Shown: piece by piece, positions 10,317-23,399 of the stretch
Layout: each line of letters begins with the position of its first letter
Numbering within the stretch: the first letter of the stretch is position 1
From: Pontederia crassipes
Lineage: Eukaryota; Streptophyta; Magnoliopsida; Commelinales; Pontederiaceae
Direction: 5' to 3'
DNA length: 64,000 bases
Assembly: GCA_030549335.1 (NCBI GenBank)
Contig: JAUKPH010000019.1
Location: 16,504,001-16,568,000, forward strand
Notes under the pieces: model-generated
Database searches by the model: none
Told to the model about the DNA's origin: nothing
Seen by the model: the letters and a program-made list of their open reading frames with translations, nothing else
Translations under genes and position numbers: made by a program

Positions 10317-13300
10317 ATAATGGGCTCTCACCTATAAATGATTCCAACAAATGTCCGTTATGATAAATGGATCGTGCGACCCACGAGTACATCCACAACT
10401 TACGTAGAATTATGACATGTTAAGGATACATAGTCACTCAACCACCTGAGAGCGTGTACTATGACCTGTTAGGAATACATAGTTGTTTGATCAATTTGAG
10501 AGCTAAAAGTTATGACCACATAACTGTTCAATCAATATGTGAGCTCATGTTATACCTTCTCGATGATATATAGCTGCTCAACTATCATGTGAGCCAATAC
10601 TATGATTTATTAATAATGCATAGTCGCTCAAACATCCATGTTACTCGCTTTGCCTTAGAAACATCTTGCTTGCACACTCCAGACGACACACGTCTTATCA
10701 TGCATGATTTCGATTGATCCGTATTTGTATGCTTACGTATTTAGCCAATTGCATCACAAATACCATGCAGCACCGGTGAATCTTCCTCTCGTCCTCATAT
10801 TTCTCAGTTCTAAGTCAGCTGCTTTCCTAGTTGTGGCTCGATAGGCCGCATACAATTTTAGCCTTTGAGTGCCTCGCTAAAGTAGCAACACTAACACATT
10901 ACTTTGAAATATAGTCAAGAGTCTAAGGGCAATCTCCGGATTTGTTCAATCCTTAAAGACTCACACTCTGACGAAAAACTATAAAGTATTCATCAAATCT
11001 TAGGGTCGACTTAGCATACTAGGTTCATAACCAAGTACTGCAGTGGAGACTCCCACTGAAGGAGCGTATGTCATAAACTCGTAACACCACACAGATTGGT
11101 CCAAACGTCTACCCATGACGCCTGACTTGAGTCCTCCCACTAGTCGCCCAAGAATTGACGCTACGAGGTCTCACATCTGGTTTCTCTTATCAGGCTACAC
11201 AAAGTTATATATAAACTTGTGTCATCCTCCCGAACATATCAGGACGATCTTAGATCATATACTTGGATCTAAATCATTTCATCTCCGCTCGCTATACACC
11301 AAGCGCCGAGGCGATTATCCGTGTGACTGATAATCTCATGTCTGATCGACATACTCTACATGCATTATAAAAATCTAGAATAAAATTTAACATAATTTTA
11401 TTCATCACAAGAAGATATAAGGTACATCATCGCATAAACTTTGAGCATATTAATGCGTCAGTCGAAAATGCTTAGTAAGTATCACATACTGACACATGTA
11501 TTCATCAAACATATCTTCTTCACATTGTCAAGACATACTAGACATCAATGTGTTTTCCCTTATAATGGTCCATCCTTTTTATCAAGCAATATTGACATAC
11601 ATATTGCAACAAAGGACATACTTGGCCATTGTCAATACAGGAGTAAAAGAAAATTTATTTAACCAGAGGGCTTCCATACCATCATTGAGTATAACACAAA
11701 CTCAATTTTCATAGTTGACTATTTTTATATAGTTTTGCTTTCACTTTGCAATAATGTCATTCAATAACATGAAGACATAATTGGAGATAGATTTTTGCTT
11801 ATTAATATTGCCATCCTAAGAGGCGTCTATTTAATAAGCTAATCTATAGCATGATCTCCATTATAGTGCAAAATGAGAGTCAACATGCCCATAAGGTATC
11901 ATATTATTCTTTTAATCGCCATCCAACATAGACGTCCTGCATTAATATGTAATTTTTCATTTGACCGATGACACAAATATCAGACTGCTCAATTTACTGT
12001 GCATGTCTGATCACTGACCATGTTTACAAAAGAACGTTTCTTTACTTATAGAATCATAGAGAAAATCATGAGATTCAAAATTATCTCTTTTAATAAGGGT
12101 ACCGGTGAGTGTTTCTCGTAGAATGTTCAATTCGTCTTTATAACAAACGAGTCTTGCTACAAAGCAATAAATTTACTTAAACAATTCTTATTTAATTTTC
12201 ACACCCGGTGTGAATAATTGTCTCACCCATGTCATTTCTATAGAAAGACATTAAATTCTTCATTAATAGAAGAAATCCCTTATTACTTCTAGCTATACAT
12301 AATATTATTTCACATAAAATGTCATGATGACATATTTATCCATAAAAATGGATATACACGTAATGACACTTATATCATTATTTAGATGAATACTAAATCC
12401 ATAAATGGATCATCGCAAACTACATATTGCGCTCAATATTTTTATATTCATCTAATAGTGAAACAATAACTAGACTTTTGACGAACGAGAATAATTTCTC
12501 TATAGTCAGCAATTCTTTTGCGGTTATTATTTTTCGTCACTTTTAAATCTCTTATCATCCATATCGACTTATTTCGAATGCTTACCTTTCGACAAGACGG
12601 ATGAATGTACAAGTCCCTGACTTGATTTACTTCTTTAGACTCTAATTCTTTGCATTAATCCATTTTCTTTATTTAGGTCGAGAGAGTCTTCATCATAGAT
12701 TTTAGGCTCATGTTCATTTCATATAGTCATTTGACATTGACAATGTGAAACACAACTCATATGTTTCAACAAATGAACATTAATCGTGAGTTGACTGTGA
12801 ATTGCTTTCACTTGAAGTGAGGTGTGGGAAGAGAATATGGACAAACCACAAAGCAATCCGCATACATTATCAACTCTGAATCTTCAACTTCTAAAGTGAA
12901 GATGTTAGTTAATCTCGTTCAGCCAAGAAAATATATGCATGAATGTCACATCTCTACTTGATATTTCAGTAACATTTAGGCAGCATTAATAATAACATTC
13001 CAAATATAACATTGGAATTTTATTTGCGTCACACACATCACTAGACTATTTGAATAAGTCTCAACCATTTCGCATTATCAAATTAGTCATGAATTTTATC
13101 TTGCGGTTATATTTGAATCTCCATCTAAGTTCATGAATTTGTATAAAATAATTCATGTTAGCAATTTAGATAAATCATGTGTATGATTTACAATGCGAAA
13201 ATGTGATGAAAGAAACCATATAGAATCTTAGACATTCAATACAAATGGATTATTGTGATTTTCTGTTCATAAATGATTTTTGTATACTAAGTCAATTAGA

Positions 13301-16300
13301 CATTGTCACAAAATAGACAAAATAATTTTAGCGAGAAAGTATATTTCTCGAGCTAGTAAAAAATGTCACAAATTGACTAGCAAAAAATTTTGGCATACTT
13401 ATTTACGTCACATAGGACATAAATATTCAAGTTGAATACTTAAAGTAATCAAGACATAGAAAATCATTTTCAAAAAATTTTCGTAAAGGAATTTCATTAA
13501 ATACAAAATTTAATGATAAACGTGAATACACAGTTATGTTTGTCCAAAAAACAAATGTAGATACTATACACATATCCACTTTAAAAAAGTGGTATAGTAG
13601 GACAATGAGATAAAATGATTCATCTATTGCAAAAGAAAATTTTGCAAGTCATAATTTTTTTAACTCCCACTTTCATGTTGTTTAAAACTTTGTCCTTGGG
13701 CTTGTAGGTTAAGTCATATAAAGAATTCATTATTTTTTAATTACAAGATAAGTTGTTCCAATAATCTCAGTCCACGAAAAGGACGAAGTTCAACAACGAA
13801 TCAACATTATCATTTAAATAAAACTACTATACGATTATATCAATATTTTTTTGCTCAATGCAATCACGAGCAAAAAATTATCGTATTTGTCACAAGCGTA
13901 GCACGTTGTTTTGTTTATATCAACTTTGTCATCATGCTTCTCACATCGATGCGAGTAGCGTTAGCCCTTCTTAATATCAATACATTATTCACTGGACTAC
14001 AATTTCTGTCGAAAACTCACAGCAATTTTCTTATTTTGACATGGACAACATATGTCGTAGTTGAAGATGACAAACGTTCTTCAAATAAATGTCAAAATAT
14101 TTGATATTTTCACTAAACATCAATTATGTGCGCAAGTTTATTGTACTTATAAAAATTAAGTAACTATCACGTGGTCAAAAATTATGACCAAGATTCTCTA
14201 ACTCAGTCGTCAAGTTTATCATCACATACAGATATAGAACATATCTATTGAAGAAAAACTTATGTAAGAGTTATTATTTTCTTGATGATTTCATTACATC
14301 AAGATCGTGAGAATCATGATAGTGATCATGCTCGACAAATATCATATTTTGCCATGGATCACTTCTTACATATTCCTTTTAACTTTGTCATATTGCAAAG
14401 ATTTCTTTTTGTGTCATTTATCTATGGTCAAAATTACATATGAAGAATGAGTTAGTTTTTTTTTTGCATGACTTCTTGTCCCATATATTCATAAATAATG
14501 ACATAATAATATTTTTAAGGTAATGACATCGAGATGGTCGCTATGCTCCCACTCATCTCCCACTATCCGAAAAAATAATTATTATTCGTTAAAAATAATA
14601 TCTTGCGCCAAGGTATACTATCTATTCATTTCGGAAAATGAACATCCAGAATCATCTAAAACATATATGATGCTATTAACATATCATTTTCAAAAAATGT
14701 GGCCAAGACAATCAGAGTTCTATGATGGGAGCTCTTCCTTGCGTTTGCAAGGTGCCAATTAGGAAATCATCACCTTTTCGCCTTGTCACAATAATAATTA
14801 GAAAAATGTCATCACGCCATGTAAACATAATAATATTTGAAGACTGCGTTAACAGTACACCAGGTAAATCACAGAGAAAGAGGGTACTGAATTTTCCACT
14901 AACAATCTCTTTTCAGTACTTTCCTAAACATGCACATGTCACGCACCACTCAACAAAAATTATTACTATCATACAAATTAAATGCCTTAGTCCTATTTGG
15001 ACTACCTATGTTCAATAATGTCAAACCCTATATTCTAAATTTTATGAAACATGTCACATTCATAATTCACAAATATTTATGTGTTCAATTACATATATGA
15101 ATGTATTATGCACAAATAATCATACAATCCATTTATACATAAATGAATATTATTTGTCACACTCATATAATTAACATAAGCATAAGCATGATAGTAGACA
15201 TACAAATAATTACATAATTATTATCACATGTCTAAGGCTTCATTTATGTCACATAAATCATGTACATAAAATTCATATCATGCATGTCTTATTAATTAAA
15301 AAAATATTGCATATTATTTTTTTATCACAAAAAATCATGCAATATATTTCATGGGATATGCACATATTTCTATTCATAAAGAAATATAATCTTTCATAAT
15401 TAATTTGCATATTTCACATGAAAAGTGTGACAAAAATAGTTTTTGCATAACTTAATATAACTATGTGAATTAACTAAGTATAAATTCACATAACACATAT
15501 TATGCCTAATATATAACATAAATCCATATATGCACATGTTCCATCATTAAGAATATAAATTCTTATAATATAGTCCAATTCACATAATGAACTAATAATG
15601 TGCAAATTTCAATTATCATATCAATTTACCTAAGTGTCACACTTAAATACACTTTAAGTAAATATAACATAATTATGTGCATGAATATCTAATTCATATG
15701 GAAATTTAATTTAAGTGTGACATACTACACTTAAAACATATCATGTAATGGCACATATGAAAGAATTTTACTTAAATTCATAATCATATGTAATGTATGA
15801 AAAAATAACATGACTATTTCATGTACTAATAAATATGCATAATATGACTAATATGCATAAAACAAATGTCATACAATTTTCAGAAAATTTATTCTAAAAT
15901 ATTTCTTAGTAACATTACATGATCACTTCTTGTATAAAACAATTTCCATTTCATATTAATTCACCACATAATTATTCAATAATACAAAAAATTAATAATC
16001 AAACATAATCTGATTATTTTGTATTAAAACTAACTAAGTACATATAACTCATACTTAGAATTAATTGTGACATGATAATTTATAAAAATATAAGTTACTA
16101 TTAATTACACATAGTAACATGGCATAATATGCAAAATTCATATGCACAAGTACAAAATATGCATATTAAACATTCTGAAATTTTCAGAAAATTATTCATA
16201 ATTTTCTAACTCAATAATGTGCATAAATTAGAAATAATCTAATTTTCTCATATATATTTATCATGGACATAATAACATAGAAAATGCATCATAATGAAAT

Positions 16301-16449
16301 AATGCATATAATTATGTCACAAATATATCACACATTTATCAGAAAAAATTTCAGAATTTTCTGAGGTAAAAAACACATCAAAAACATATTTTTCTCATTT
16401 TTCTATATTTTCCCGAGTTTTTTCTAAATCTAATTTTCAAAAAAAAATG

Positions 16450-16865
16450 ATACTGTTCAAACTGGGCTGCTGATGGCTCAAAATTGCAGCAGCGGGCCTC
16501 ACGCCCATGCCATTTGCCGAGGCCCGCGCGTACGATCAGTTGCGTCGTGTAGCAGGCCGCGGCCTGCCCACACGGGCACATGTCGTGCAGCGGGCCCCTG
16601 CCCGCGCGCAGGCGCACGTCTTGCGCGCAAGTGCATTGTCAGGCCAGAGACCGCGTTGGTCCGCGCTCTTGCGCGTTATGCGTGACGTGCTGCAGCAGCA
16701 GCGGGCCAGAGCCCGCGCTTGCGCGCGTTTACGACAGCAGCAGGCCAAAAGCCCGCGCTCGCGCTCGTGACGCGTAGCGGGCCAAGGCCCATGCGCGCGC
16801 CGCGTCAAACAATGCCGCGCGGCGGGGCATAGGCCTGTGCGCGCTACAGTGCCGATGGCACTGTA
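16450..16865. repeat. GC-rich hairpin-repeat block in the element leader
   Basis: A sharp GC-rich island in an otherwise AT-rich element. It is a degenerate array of GGGCC-n-GCCCGCGC motifs, each a short inverted repeat (for example AGGCCGCGGCCT). On the element's own strand it lies about 210-625 bases after the primer site, i.e. in the 5' leader. Open frames here are composition artefacts. Confidence 0.7.
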
Positions 16866-17074
16866 GCACCATTTTTTTTTTATTTTTTTTGAACAGTGAC
16901 ATTTTTTTCTTTTTTAAAATTTTGGAAAATAATTAAAAATGAGTGTACAATAATTTGGGGTGAATTTGTACGAAAAATGACAACGAAAAGTATTTCGTTC
17001 TTCGGTTATGATCCTATAACCGAAAGCGCAGAAAAAATTGCGCAGTCCAAAAAATAAACGAGAAAAGTCATTTC

Positions 17075-17087
17075 GGCTCTGATACCA
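17075..17087 (-). other. Primer binding site (tRNA-iMet type)
   Basis: Plus strand GGCTCTGATACCA is the complement of TGGTATCAGAGCC, the standard initiator-methionine primer site, two bases from the LTR edge at 17090. Confidence 0.85.
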
Positions 17088-17089
17088 AT

Positions 17090-17449
17090 TGAAGGAATTT
17101 GTAATAACTAAACAGAAGTATTTCGGAATACCTCGTAGCGGAAGAATGGATCACCGAAATTTTTCTGCGTTGTTTCAAACTCGTTGTCGGGATCCTAATC
17201 ACGTACGGAAAAGGACCATGTGTTCACAATCCAAATATCACAGCGGCGGAGTTCGTCGGATTGCTGCATGGACTCGTCGTCGAAGAATGGAACAACACCT
17301 ATACACTGTGAAGAACATCATATCCTTTTATAGTGTAATCAAGTGCATAGTTATATAGCTGCACCTACGTGTAGTTATTAACTGCATTCATGCAATTATG
17401 CATGTCACGACATTCATCCCATGGCCCATATGGGCGCATACGTCCAACA
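17090..17449 (-). repeat. 5' LTR of the non-coding LTR element
   Basis: 360 bases, about 95 percent identical by eye to 9937-10301, and adjacent to the primer site. Confidence 0.8.
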
Positions 17450-18905
17450 GTTCGTGTTCCTCTTCTTGTAATTTCTTCCTATTCTATTCATCTTCATCTC
17501 GCATTCTATCTTACTTCTTCCAGACGACGAATATTCCAGCTCGTCTATTTTCCTTTTTCTTCTTCACGATGGTTCATATTTGGCATCTACATTTTTTACT
17601 ATGGCGTCGAGATCATGATGCCCATCGCCGACATGTTTGATGGAATTCCTCAAGTCGTAATTGGAGCGTTTCTCAAGTCGTCAGTGTTTATATTCTCCGT
17701 CAGCGTTCCTCAGGTCATCATCTGACGATGGATCGTTGTTGCACTACAAGAAAATGATGAATTTGCGACGGACATTTTTCGAAGAAAATAAATCCGTCTC
17801 ATTTATTGATGACAATTGCGACGGATACAAACTCCTTCCGAATTACTGAAGGTCAAAACGGTCTTCGTTATTACGGATGAAAAACATCCGTCGATAAATT
17901 ATCGACGGGTATAGCTTTCGAAATTACTAAAGGATTCACATCCGTCGGTAATTTCGAAGGAAATACCCGTCGCCAATTATATTTATAAAAATATATATGT
18001 AATATAATATATATATTCAATATTTTATTATAAAATTATTATTTCATTTACCGCTGGATAGTGCCTTCGTAATTATCGAAGGATTTGAGATCCGTCAGTA
18101 ATTTCGAAGGACGTTACTGTCGGTAATTACCGAAGGAAAATGTCTTCGAAATTACCGAAGGATTTGCATCCAATGATACTTTCGAAGACATTATCTTTCG
18201 GTAATATATATACTATTATTATTAAACATTAATAATAGTATATGTATTGATATTAATTATATATATCCTTCTATATAATTATAATAATTATTAATATTAT
18301 GTTATATTATAAATATTTTATGAAAATGGAATAAAAAGATGTGTTATATTATAATATTATAATTACATTATTAATATACTATTTTATTTATCGAAGGATG
18401 GTGCCTTCGTCATTACTGAAGAATTTAGCATTCGTCGCTAATTTCGAAGGACATTACATGTCGGTAATTATGAAGAGAATTACCCATCGGTACTTTCGAA
18501 GGACATTATCCGTCGATAATGGCGAAGGACATTACCCATCGGTAATTACTGATGGATTTGCATTCATCGATAATTTAAAGACATTATTCTTCGGTAATAC
18601 ATATAATAATATTATTATTGAATATTAATAATATTATATGTATTGATATTAATTATATATACCCTTCTATATAATTACAGTCATAATATTTATTAATGCA
18701 TTAAGAAAAGAGTATATAAAAAGACAGACATGAATTATAGAAAGTGATAATGAATAATAAAAAGTTATATCCTTCGGTAATTTCGAAGGAGCTTTCTTTT
18801 GGTAATTAAAATAATAATTTATTATTAATATTGATAATATAATACATATCTCTTCCATTTACTTAAAATATTCATAAATATAATATGATATTATTCATGT
18901 TTATA

Positions 18906-18948
<43 letters not shown>

Positions 18949-19563
18949 TCATATAATACTATTATTGTTAATATAAGGTTTTAATATGATATTATTTTAA
19001 TTACCGACGGGCATTTTCTTTCTAAATTATCGTCGAATTTCAAAGCCTTCAGAAATTTCGAAGGAGCTTTCCTTGGGTAATTAAGGATATTAATAATATA
19101 TTTTATTTTATTTATCGAAGGACAGTGCCGGCGCAACTAGCGAAGGATTTAGAATTCGTCGATAATTTTGAAGGATATTATTCGCCAATAATTATCGAAG
19201 GATAATACCTTCGAAATTACCGAAGGATTCACATCCGTGGGTACTTTCAAAGAAAATATCCGTCGGTAATTAAAATAGTATCATTTATTATCAATATATC
19301 TATATGTATAATTAGTATCATTTATCAATATAATATGATATTATCAATGTTTCTAATTAGATATATTAATATGTTAATATATATTATTATAATGTTTAAT
19401 AAAAAAAATTCTTATATAAATAATGATATATTATTATCGACGGATACTGCTTTCAGAATTACCGACGGATGTCATATCCTTCACTAATTCCAAAAGATAT
19501 ATCCGTCGCTAACTCAAATATTTTTCCGCTTACTTTTCCCTCCTCCACCTTCTATTTCTCGTG

Positions 19564-20746
19564 TGTCACGCCCTTACGCTTCAAGTATGAAAACATCAGA
19601 CGTGCGGCTCGGCCAAACCCTGCTCGGTCGCCGATCAGCCCCATTCGGACGTGTCCCGGACACGTCCTGGATGCACAACGAAACACCCACCCAATTGGAG
19701 AGAAGAGAGGCTTCACAAGATAGAGGAAAACTAGAGAATTTATTGAGCAATCCCAGATTGTCCAGGATGGTCTTACAAGCCTTGATTACATATCCTTTTA
19801 TAGGGCATTGGAGAAACAACTCCTATTCTAACTTAAGGACCTAATCCTACTAGCCATGCAAGCCGCTTCTCTAGAAAAACCTCATTGGACTAGGAGTAGA
19901 ACTTCCATCCCTTAAAGCTTGAAGGAATCTTGACCATCCCACACTCCTACTCGAGTTGGGCTAGCTGTGCACCCATATGGCTCCCGCCGTGCACCTAGGC
20001 GCGCCCTGGAGTGGCAGTCCCAATCCCACTCAGATTCTGGATGCCCTCCAGCGCCCAGCAGCTCCCCTACTTCCTCTAGGATTAGTTCTTCAACTCCAAG
20101 TGCTCCTCGGTCCAAGAAGGGAGCTCGGCCCTCAAGGAATCCGCCATGTCCTTCTCGACATCGGAGATCGGCCGACTCTTATTCCTACTAGGAGTAGGAA
20201 TCCTTCCGACCATGCACTTCTCGTCCAAGCATCTCTCGAAGTCCACCTTCTCGTCGACCTTTGAGATCTTGGAGTTGCTCCAGCCCGAAGACTCCACCTG
20301 CCGCTCGATCCGCATGGCCATCCAAGTCCTAGTCGCTAGGACTTGTCCAAGGCATGGCCGCCTCCTCGCGTCCATCCTTCTAGCCCGCATGGTCCCTCCT
20401 CGGACTTGGATTCTTTGGCAGCTATCTTCAGCCTTCCGCACTCCGTTGCCCTAGTCCAACTCCTACTTGGACTAGGAGTCCTACTCCTAGCAGGAGTAGG
20501 AGTGCGCCATGCCTCCGCGTCCGTCGCACGCCCGTCATGTCCCAAGCATGCTCAGAGGCTCCTCCTCGATCTCCTCGCATTCTTGGACATCGACGCCCAT
20601 CCTCCAAAGCCTCCTGCTTTGGCTCCATGCCCCGGATCACCACGTGCGTCCCGGTGCACCTTGCGTCGCCCACTGTCCCTGCGCGTCCAGCTTGCGGCCG
20701 CTTCGTTCCAGCTCCGTCCTGGATGTGGCAGAGGTGAGGCGTGACA
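19564..20746. mobile_element. Probable Gypsy solo LTR inside the CACTA element
   Basis: Starts TGTCACGCC and ends GGCGTGACA, a perfect inverted end pair typical of Ty3/gypsy LTRs. Much more GC-rich than the surrounding CACTA arms. No convincing 5-bp duplication was found. Non-coding; open frames in it are not genes. Confidence 0.55.
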
Positions 20747-20889
20747 CGCATCCCCTCTCTTCATATAATTATACCCCTCCTCCTAATCCACCTTCTACTT
20801 CTCCTCCCTCTCTTTCTCTCCTCCTCTCTCTCTCTCCCCAAGGCGGTGACAGGCGACGATGGCGGTGACAGGCAACGACGATTCTGGCC

Positions 20890-21180
20890 GATTTCCTCCA
20901 TTCCCTCTCCACTCCGATCGCCAGATCCGGCGCTTGGGCGCGGAGCTGAGCGCCGATCCGGCGCTCATGTGATCGGATCCACAGCCAAGCGTCGGATCCG
21001 ATGATCGGATCCGCGCTTGGGCATGGATCCCGCTCTCGGGCGGCCAGATTCGGTGCTCGGGCGGCCAGATTCGGCGCTCGGGCGGCCGGATCCGTTGCTG
21101 GGCGCGGATCCGGTGCTCTCTATCTCAATTCCGGGCGCCTGCGGCGGATCGGCTGCTAGCGCCGATCCGGTGGCCGACGG
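20890..21180. repeat. GC-rich GGATCCGG/GGCGCTCGGGCGGCC repeat core
   Basis: Degenerate repeats of about 25-35 bases built on GATC-centred motifs and GGCGCTCGGGCGGCC. Similar GATC-containing GC-rich cores occur in the CACTA elements at 43533 and 53678. Confidence 0.65.
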
Positions 21181-21682
21181 CCTATTTTTTTAACTTTTCG
21201 ACAGACGTATCCGTCAGTGCTGCGACGAAAGAACGACCGCCGAAGCCTTCGACGGGTTGCACCCGCCAAAGCCTCTGACAGCTTTCACCCGTCGAAGGTT
21301 TCGACGGGTACTCATCCATCGGCATTATCCATAGGTTCTCCCGTCGAAAATCGTGGAAACTTGCGAACGGGCTGTCGCTTCTCCCTCTGGCCTCGGCCGG
21401 AACCGGCGGCTGAATTAGAACCTTCCGACGGGGGATAACCGTTCCTTCGAAACTTTCGACGGATTTTAGTCTTAAAAAATTTCAAAAGCCATTTTTCAAT
21501 CACAAAACATCCGTCAAAATCTTCGAAGGAATGTTTGAGGACCGTCGAAAATTTTTTGCGATGACAAAATTTCCAACTAAACTCTATCCGTCAAAAAATC
21601 TATCGCAAAAGCATATTTGCGACGAATTTTGAAGATTTTGTGATGGATTGATCCATCGCAAAATCACAATATTGTTGTAGTG

Positions 21683-22625
21683 TTTCCTTCCATCAGGTTC
21701 TCGGTATGCATTTGTCTCCGGCATCTGCAACATCTCTCATCATTTCATCACTTTTGTCCTCTCATCAGGTTATCTATGAGTAACACCCAAGATACAGTGG
21801 ACCTCAGCTACAGTACAAACGGATTTAATTGTCATTCAAATATTTATACTATATTAATATATACAACTACTACATACTACTTTGTAATACTACACTATCC
21901 CTCAATAATGATGTTGACGACAATCAAGAGCCTTAGTCAGCAAATCAGCCACTTGTTCTCTGGTAGAGATGTGATGCAAGTTGATCAATCCTTTCAGAAA
22001 TTTTTCACAAATAAAATAACAATCCACCTGGATGTTCTTAGTTCGTTCATAAAACACTGGATTTTCAATAATATGGATAATTGTTTTGCTATCACAATAT
22101 TAAAAAACATGCTGAACCACTGTTGGTTGCAATTTAGCAACTAAACGAACTATCCAAATGAGTTCACTAGTCACACGAGCAATACTTTTGAATTCGGATC
22201 CAGTGGAAGATTGAGAGACTGTATGTTGCTTTTTAGACTTCCACCAAATTAGACAATCTCTAATTTTGATGCAAAATGCAGAAGTAGGACATCATTGTAT
22301 CACAAAATGCACAAATGCAGTTATTCTTGTTAGTTGGGAAGAAGATACCTCTACCAGGTGAACCTTTCAAGTATTAACTACTATGAGAGCAGCTTCAAGG
22401 TGTGAATTATTTGGTCGATGCATGAGCTGACTGAGATAGGTGACAACATATATGTGATATTAGGCCTAGTATGAGTTAGATAGATAAGTCAACCCACAAG
22501 GTATTGAAATATTAGGCATTAATATGGTCCTGTCAGCCAATTCATAGGATGTGATACTAGGCAGCCAACTCACAGGATGAAGGTTCATAAGGATGTTAGA
22601 AAACCTTTATAACTATCACTCAATG
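21683..22625 (-). mobile_element. Old Copia element, 3' end of pol and part of the 3' LTR
   Basis: Minus-strand sequence at about 21900-22620 encodes Copia RNase H remnants, including a VADLLTKAL match to the usual QLADILTKAL motif. A purine tract (ATTGAGGGATAG) precedes an LTR starting TGTAGTATTACAAAG at 21894. The LTR continues leftwards and is split by the CACTA element, the 7.5-kb LTR element and the 394-bp solo LTR; its far end, perhaps near 8.85 kb, could not be fixed. Broken by several changes and missing its 5' half; the oldest layer of the nest. Confidence 0.7.
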
Positions 22626-22703
22626 CTTCATAAGAAACATAATTTCGTATGGGATGTGAAGTAGAGACTTTACACTTCAGGGTCTTCTCTTAGTCTACTA
22701 TAG

Positions 22704-22743
22704 AAGTCGCATCATTGACGTAATGACAAATAGCGACTTCTAT
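22704..22743. repeat. Short inverted repeat
   Basis: AGAAGTCGC and GCGACTTCT separated by about 22 bases. Function unknown. Confidence 0.6.
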
Positions 22744-22747
22744 TTGG

Positions 22748-23043
22748 GTGATTGCGCGAGCGAGCAAGATATGTAACGGTGCAAACTTAACTTTCTCGGC
22801 TTGCCGGAAAGGTCAAGGTTATTGACTCCTTGAAAAAAGTGAGACAAAACGCTCAGAATCTCAGATGTACCGATCTTAACTTCAGTGAGAGGTAATGACA
22901 CAACTCCTCATCGACTAGATAGTGTCTACCGTAATCTTTGACTAGTCTTTTCTTTTCCACATCCCATCACCATCGAAACACTTGTCTCTCCCACATGAAT
23001 GCAGCGGAGTAATTGTATGTGGCAACTAAAGCATCATAACCAG
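22748..23043 (+). pseudogene. Orphan promoter copy of the peptide gene family
   Basis: Aligns by eye with the promoters of gene 1 (from about 650) and gene 2: shared blocks include GGGTGATTG, CATCGACTAGAT, TAATCTTTGAC, CCACATCCCATCACCATC and GCAGCGGAGTAATT. It stops just before the TATA box, where MITE-like sequence begins, and no coding part follows. It holds AACGGTGCAAACT at 22775-22787. It marks a third copy whose gene body was lost. Confidence 0.65.
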
Positions 23044-23044
23044 T

Positions 23045-23245
23045 GTTTTTTTTCGGTAATGATCATAACCAGTGTTTTTAAAATCGAACTCCATCCACAG
23101 ATTCGATCCGTTCAATTATAAATCGGCTTCAGTTTGATTTAATTTGTTAAAAAAATATTTTATAAAAAATTGGATTGAATCAAAACCAGATTGAATCGAA
23201 AATCGTTTAAATTTTGTTATATATTTTTATAAAAATTACCTATAT
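23045..23245. mobile_element. MITE fragment, MULE-like family
   Basis: Starts with CCAGTGTTTTTAAAATCGA, like the ends at 7225 (reverse) and 26012, followed by GATTGAATC-type motifs. The right end is not defined. ATCATAACCAGTGTTTTT occurs twice across the left junction. Confidence 0.4.
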
Positions 23246-23399
23246 ATTACTCTAAACTTAAAAATTTTGATTGGAGGTGGAGTGGGGTGGGGTGGGGTGG
23301 GATGCCAAGGCCTCCGTCAAACATAGCTGGTTCCGACGTAATTACAAAGTGCGCGAGGTGGTCATTCTTTACGCCACTTTTTTTTATATGTTGGTAAAT

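Larger units (their letters stand above)
9937..17449 (-). mobile_element. Non-coding LTR element (LARD-like), 7.5 kb
   Basis: Two LTRs in direct orientation (9937-10301 and 17090-17449) bracket about 6.8 kb. A tRNA-iMet-type primer site and a purine tract place it on the minus strand, 5' end at the right. Flanks GTTCT and GTTCG differ at one base. The interior shows no capsid, integrase or reverse-transcriptase similarity on either strand and its longest open frame is under 100 codons. It therefore looks structurally complete but non-coding, like a large retrotransposon derivative moved by proteins from elsewhere. The LTRs differ at roughly 17 sites by eye (4-5 percent), suggesting an age of about 1-2 million years if grass-like rates apply. 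Confidence 0.75.
17742..21682. mobile_element. Non-autonomous CACTA (En/Spm) element, 3.9 kb
   Basis: Ends CACTACAAGAAAATG and (reverse complement) CACTACAACAATATT. The neighbouring bases are TTG and TTT, an imperfect 3-bp duplication. Subterminal DNA on both sides is packed with GTCGGTAATT, CCGAAGGA and TTCGAAGG motifs in both orientations, as expected for CACTA transposase binding repeats. No transposase is present. The interior holds a probable solo LTR and a GC-rich repeat core. It is inserted in the old Copia 3' LTR. Confidence 0.8.

Noticed and set aside
16473-16808. Overlapping Ala/Arg-rich frames on both strands
   Set aside because: They are by-products of the GC-rich hairpin repeats in the LTR element leader.
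19967-20868. Many long overlapping frames on both strands
   Set aside because: GC-rich solo-LTR DNA inside a CACTA element. Frames are open in several registers and show no domain.
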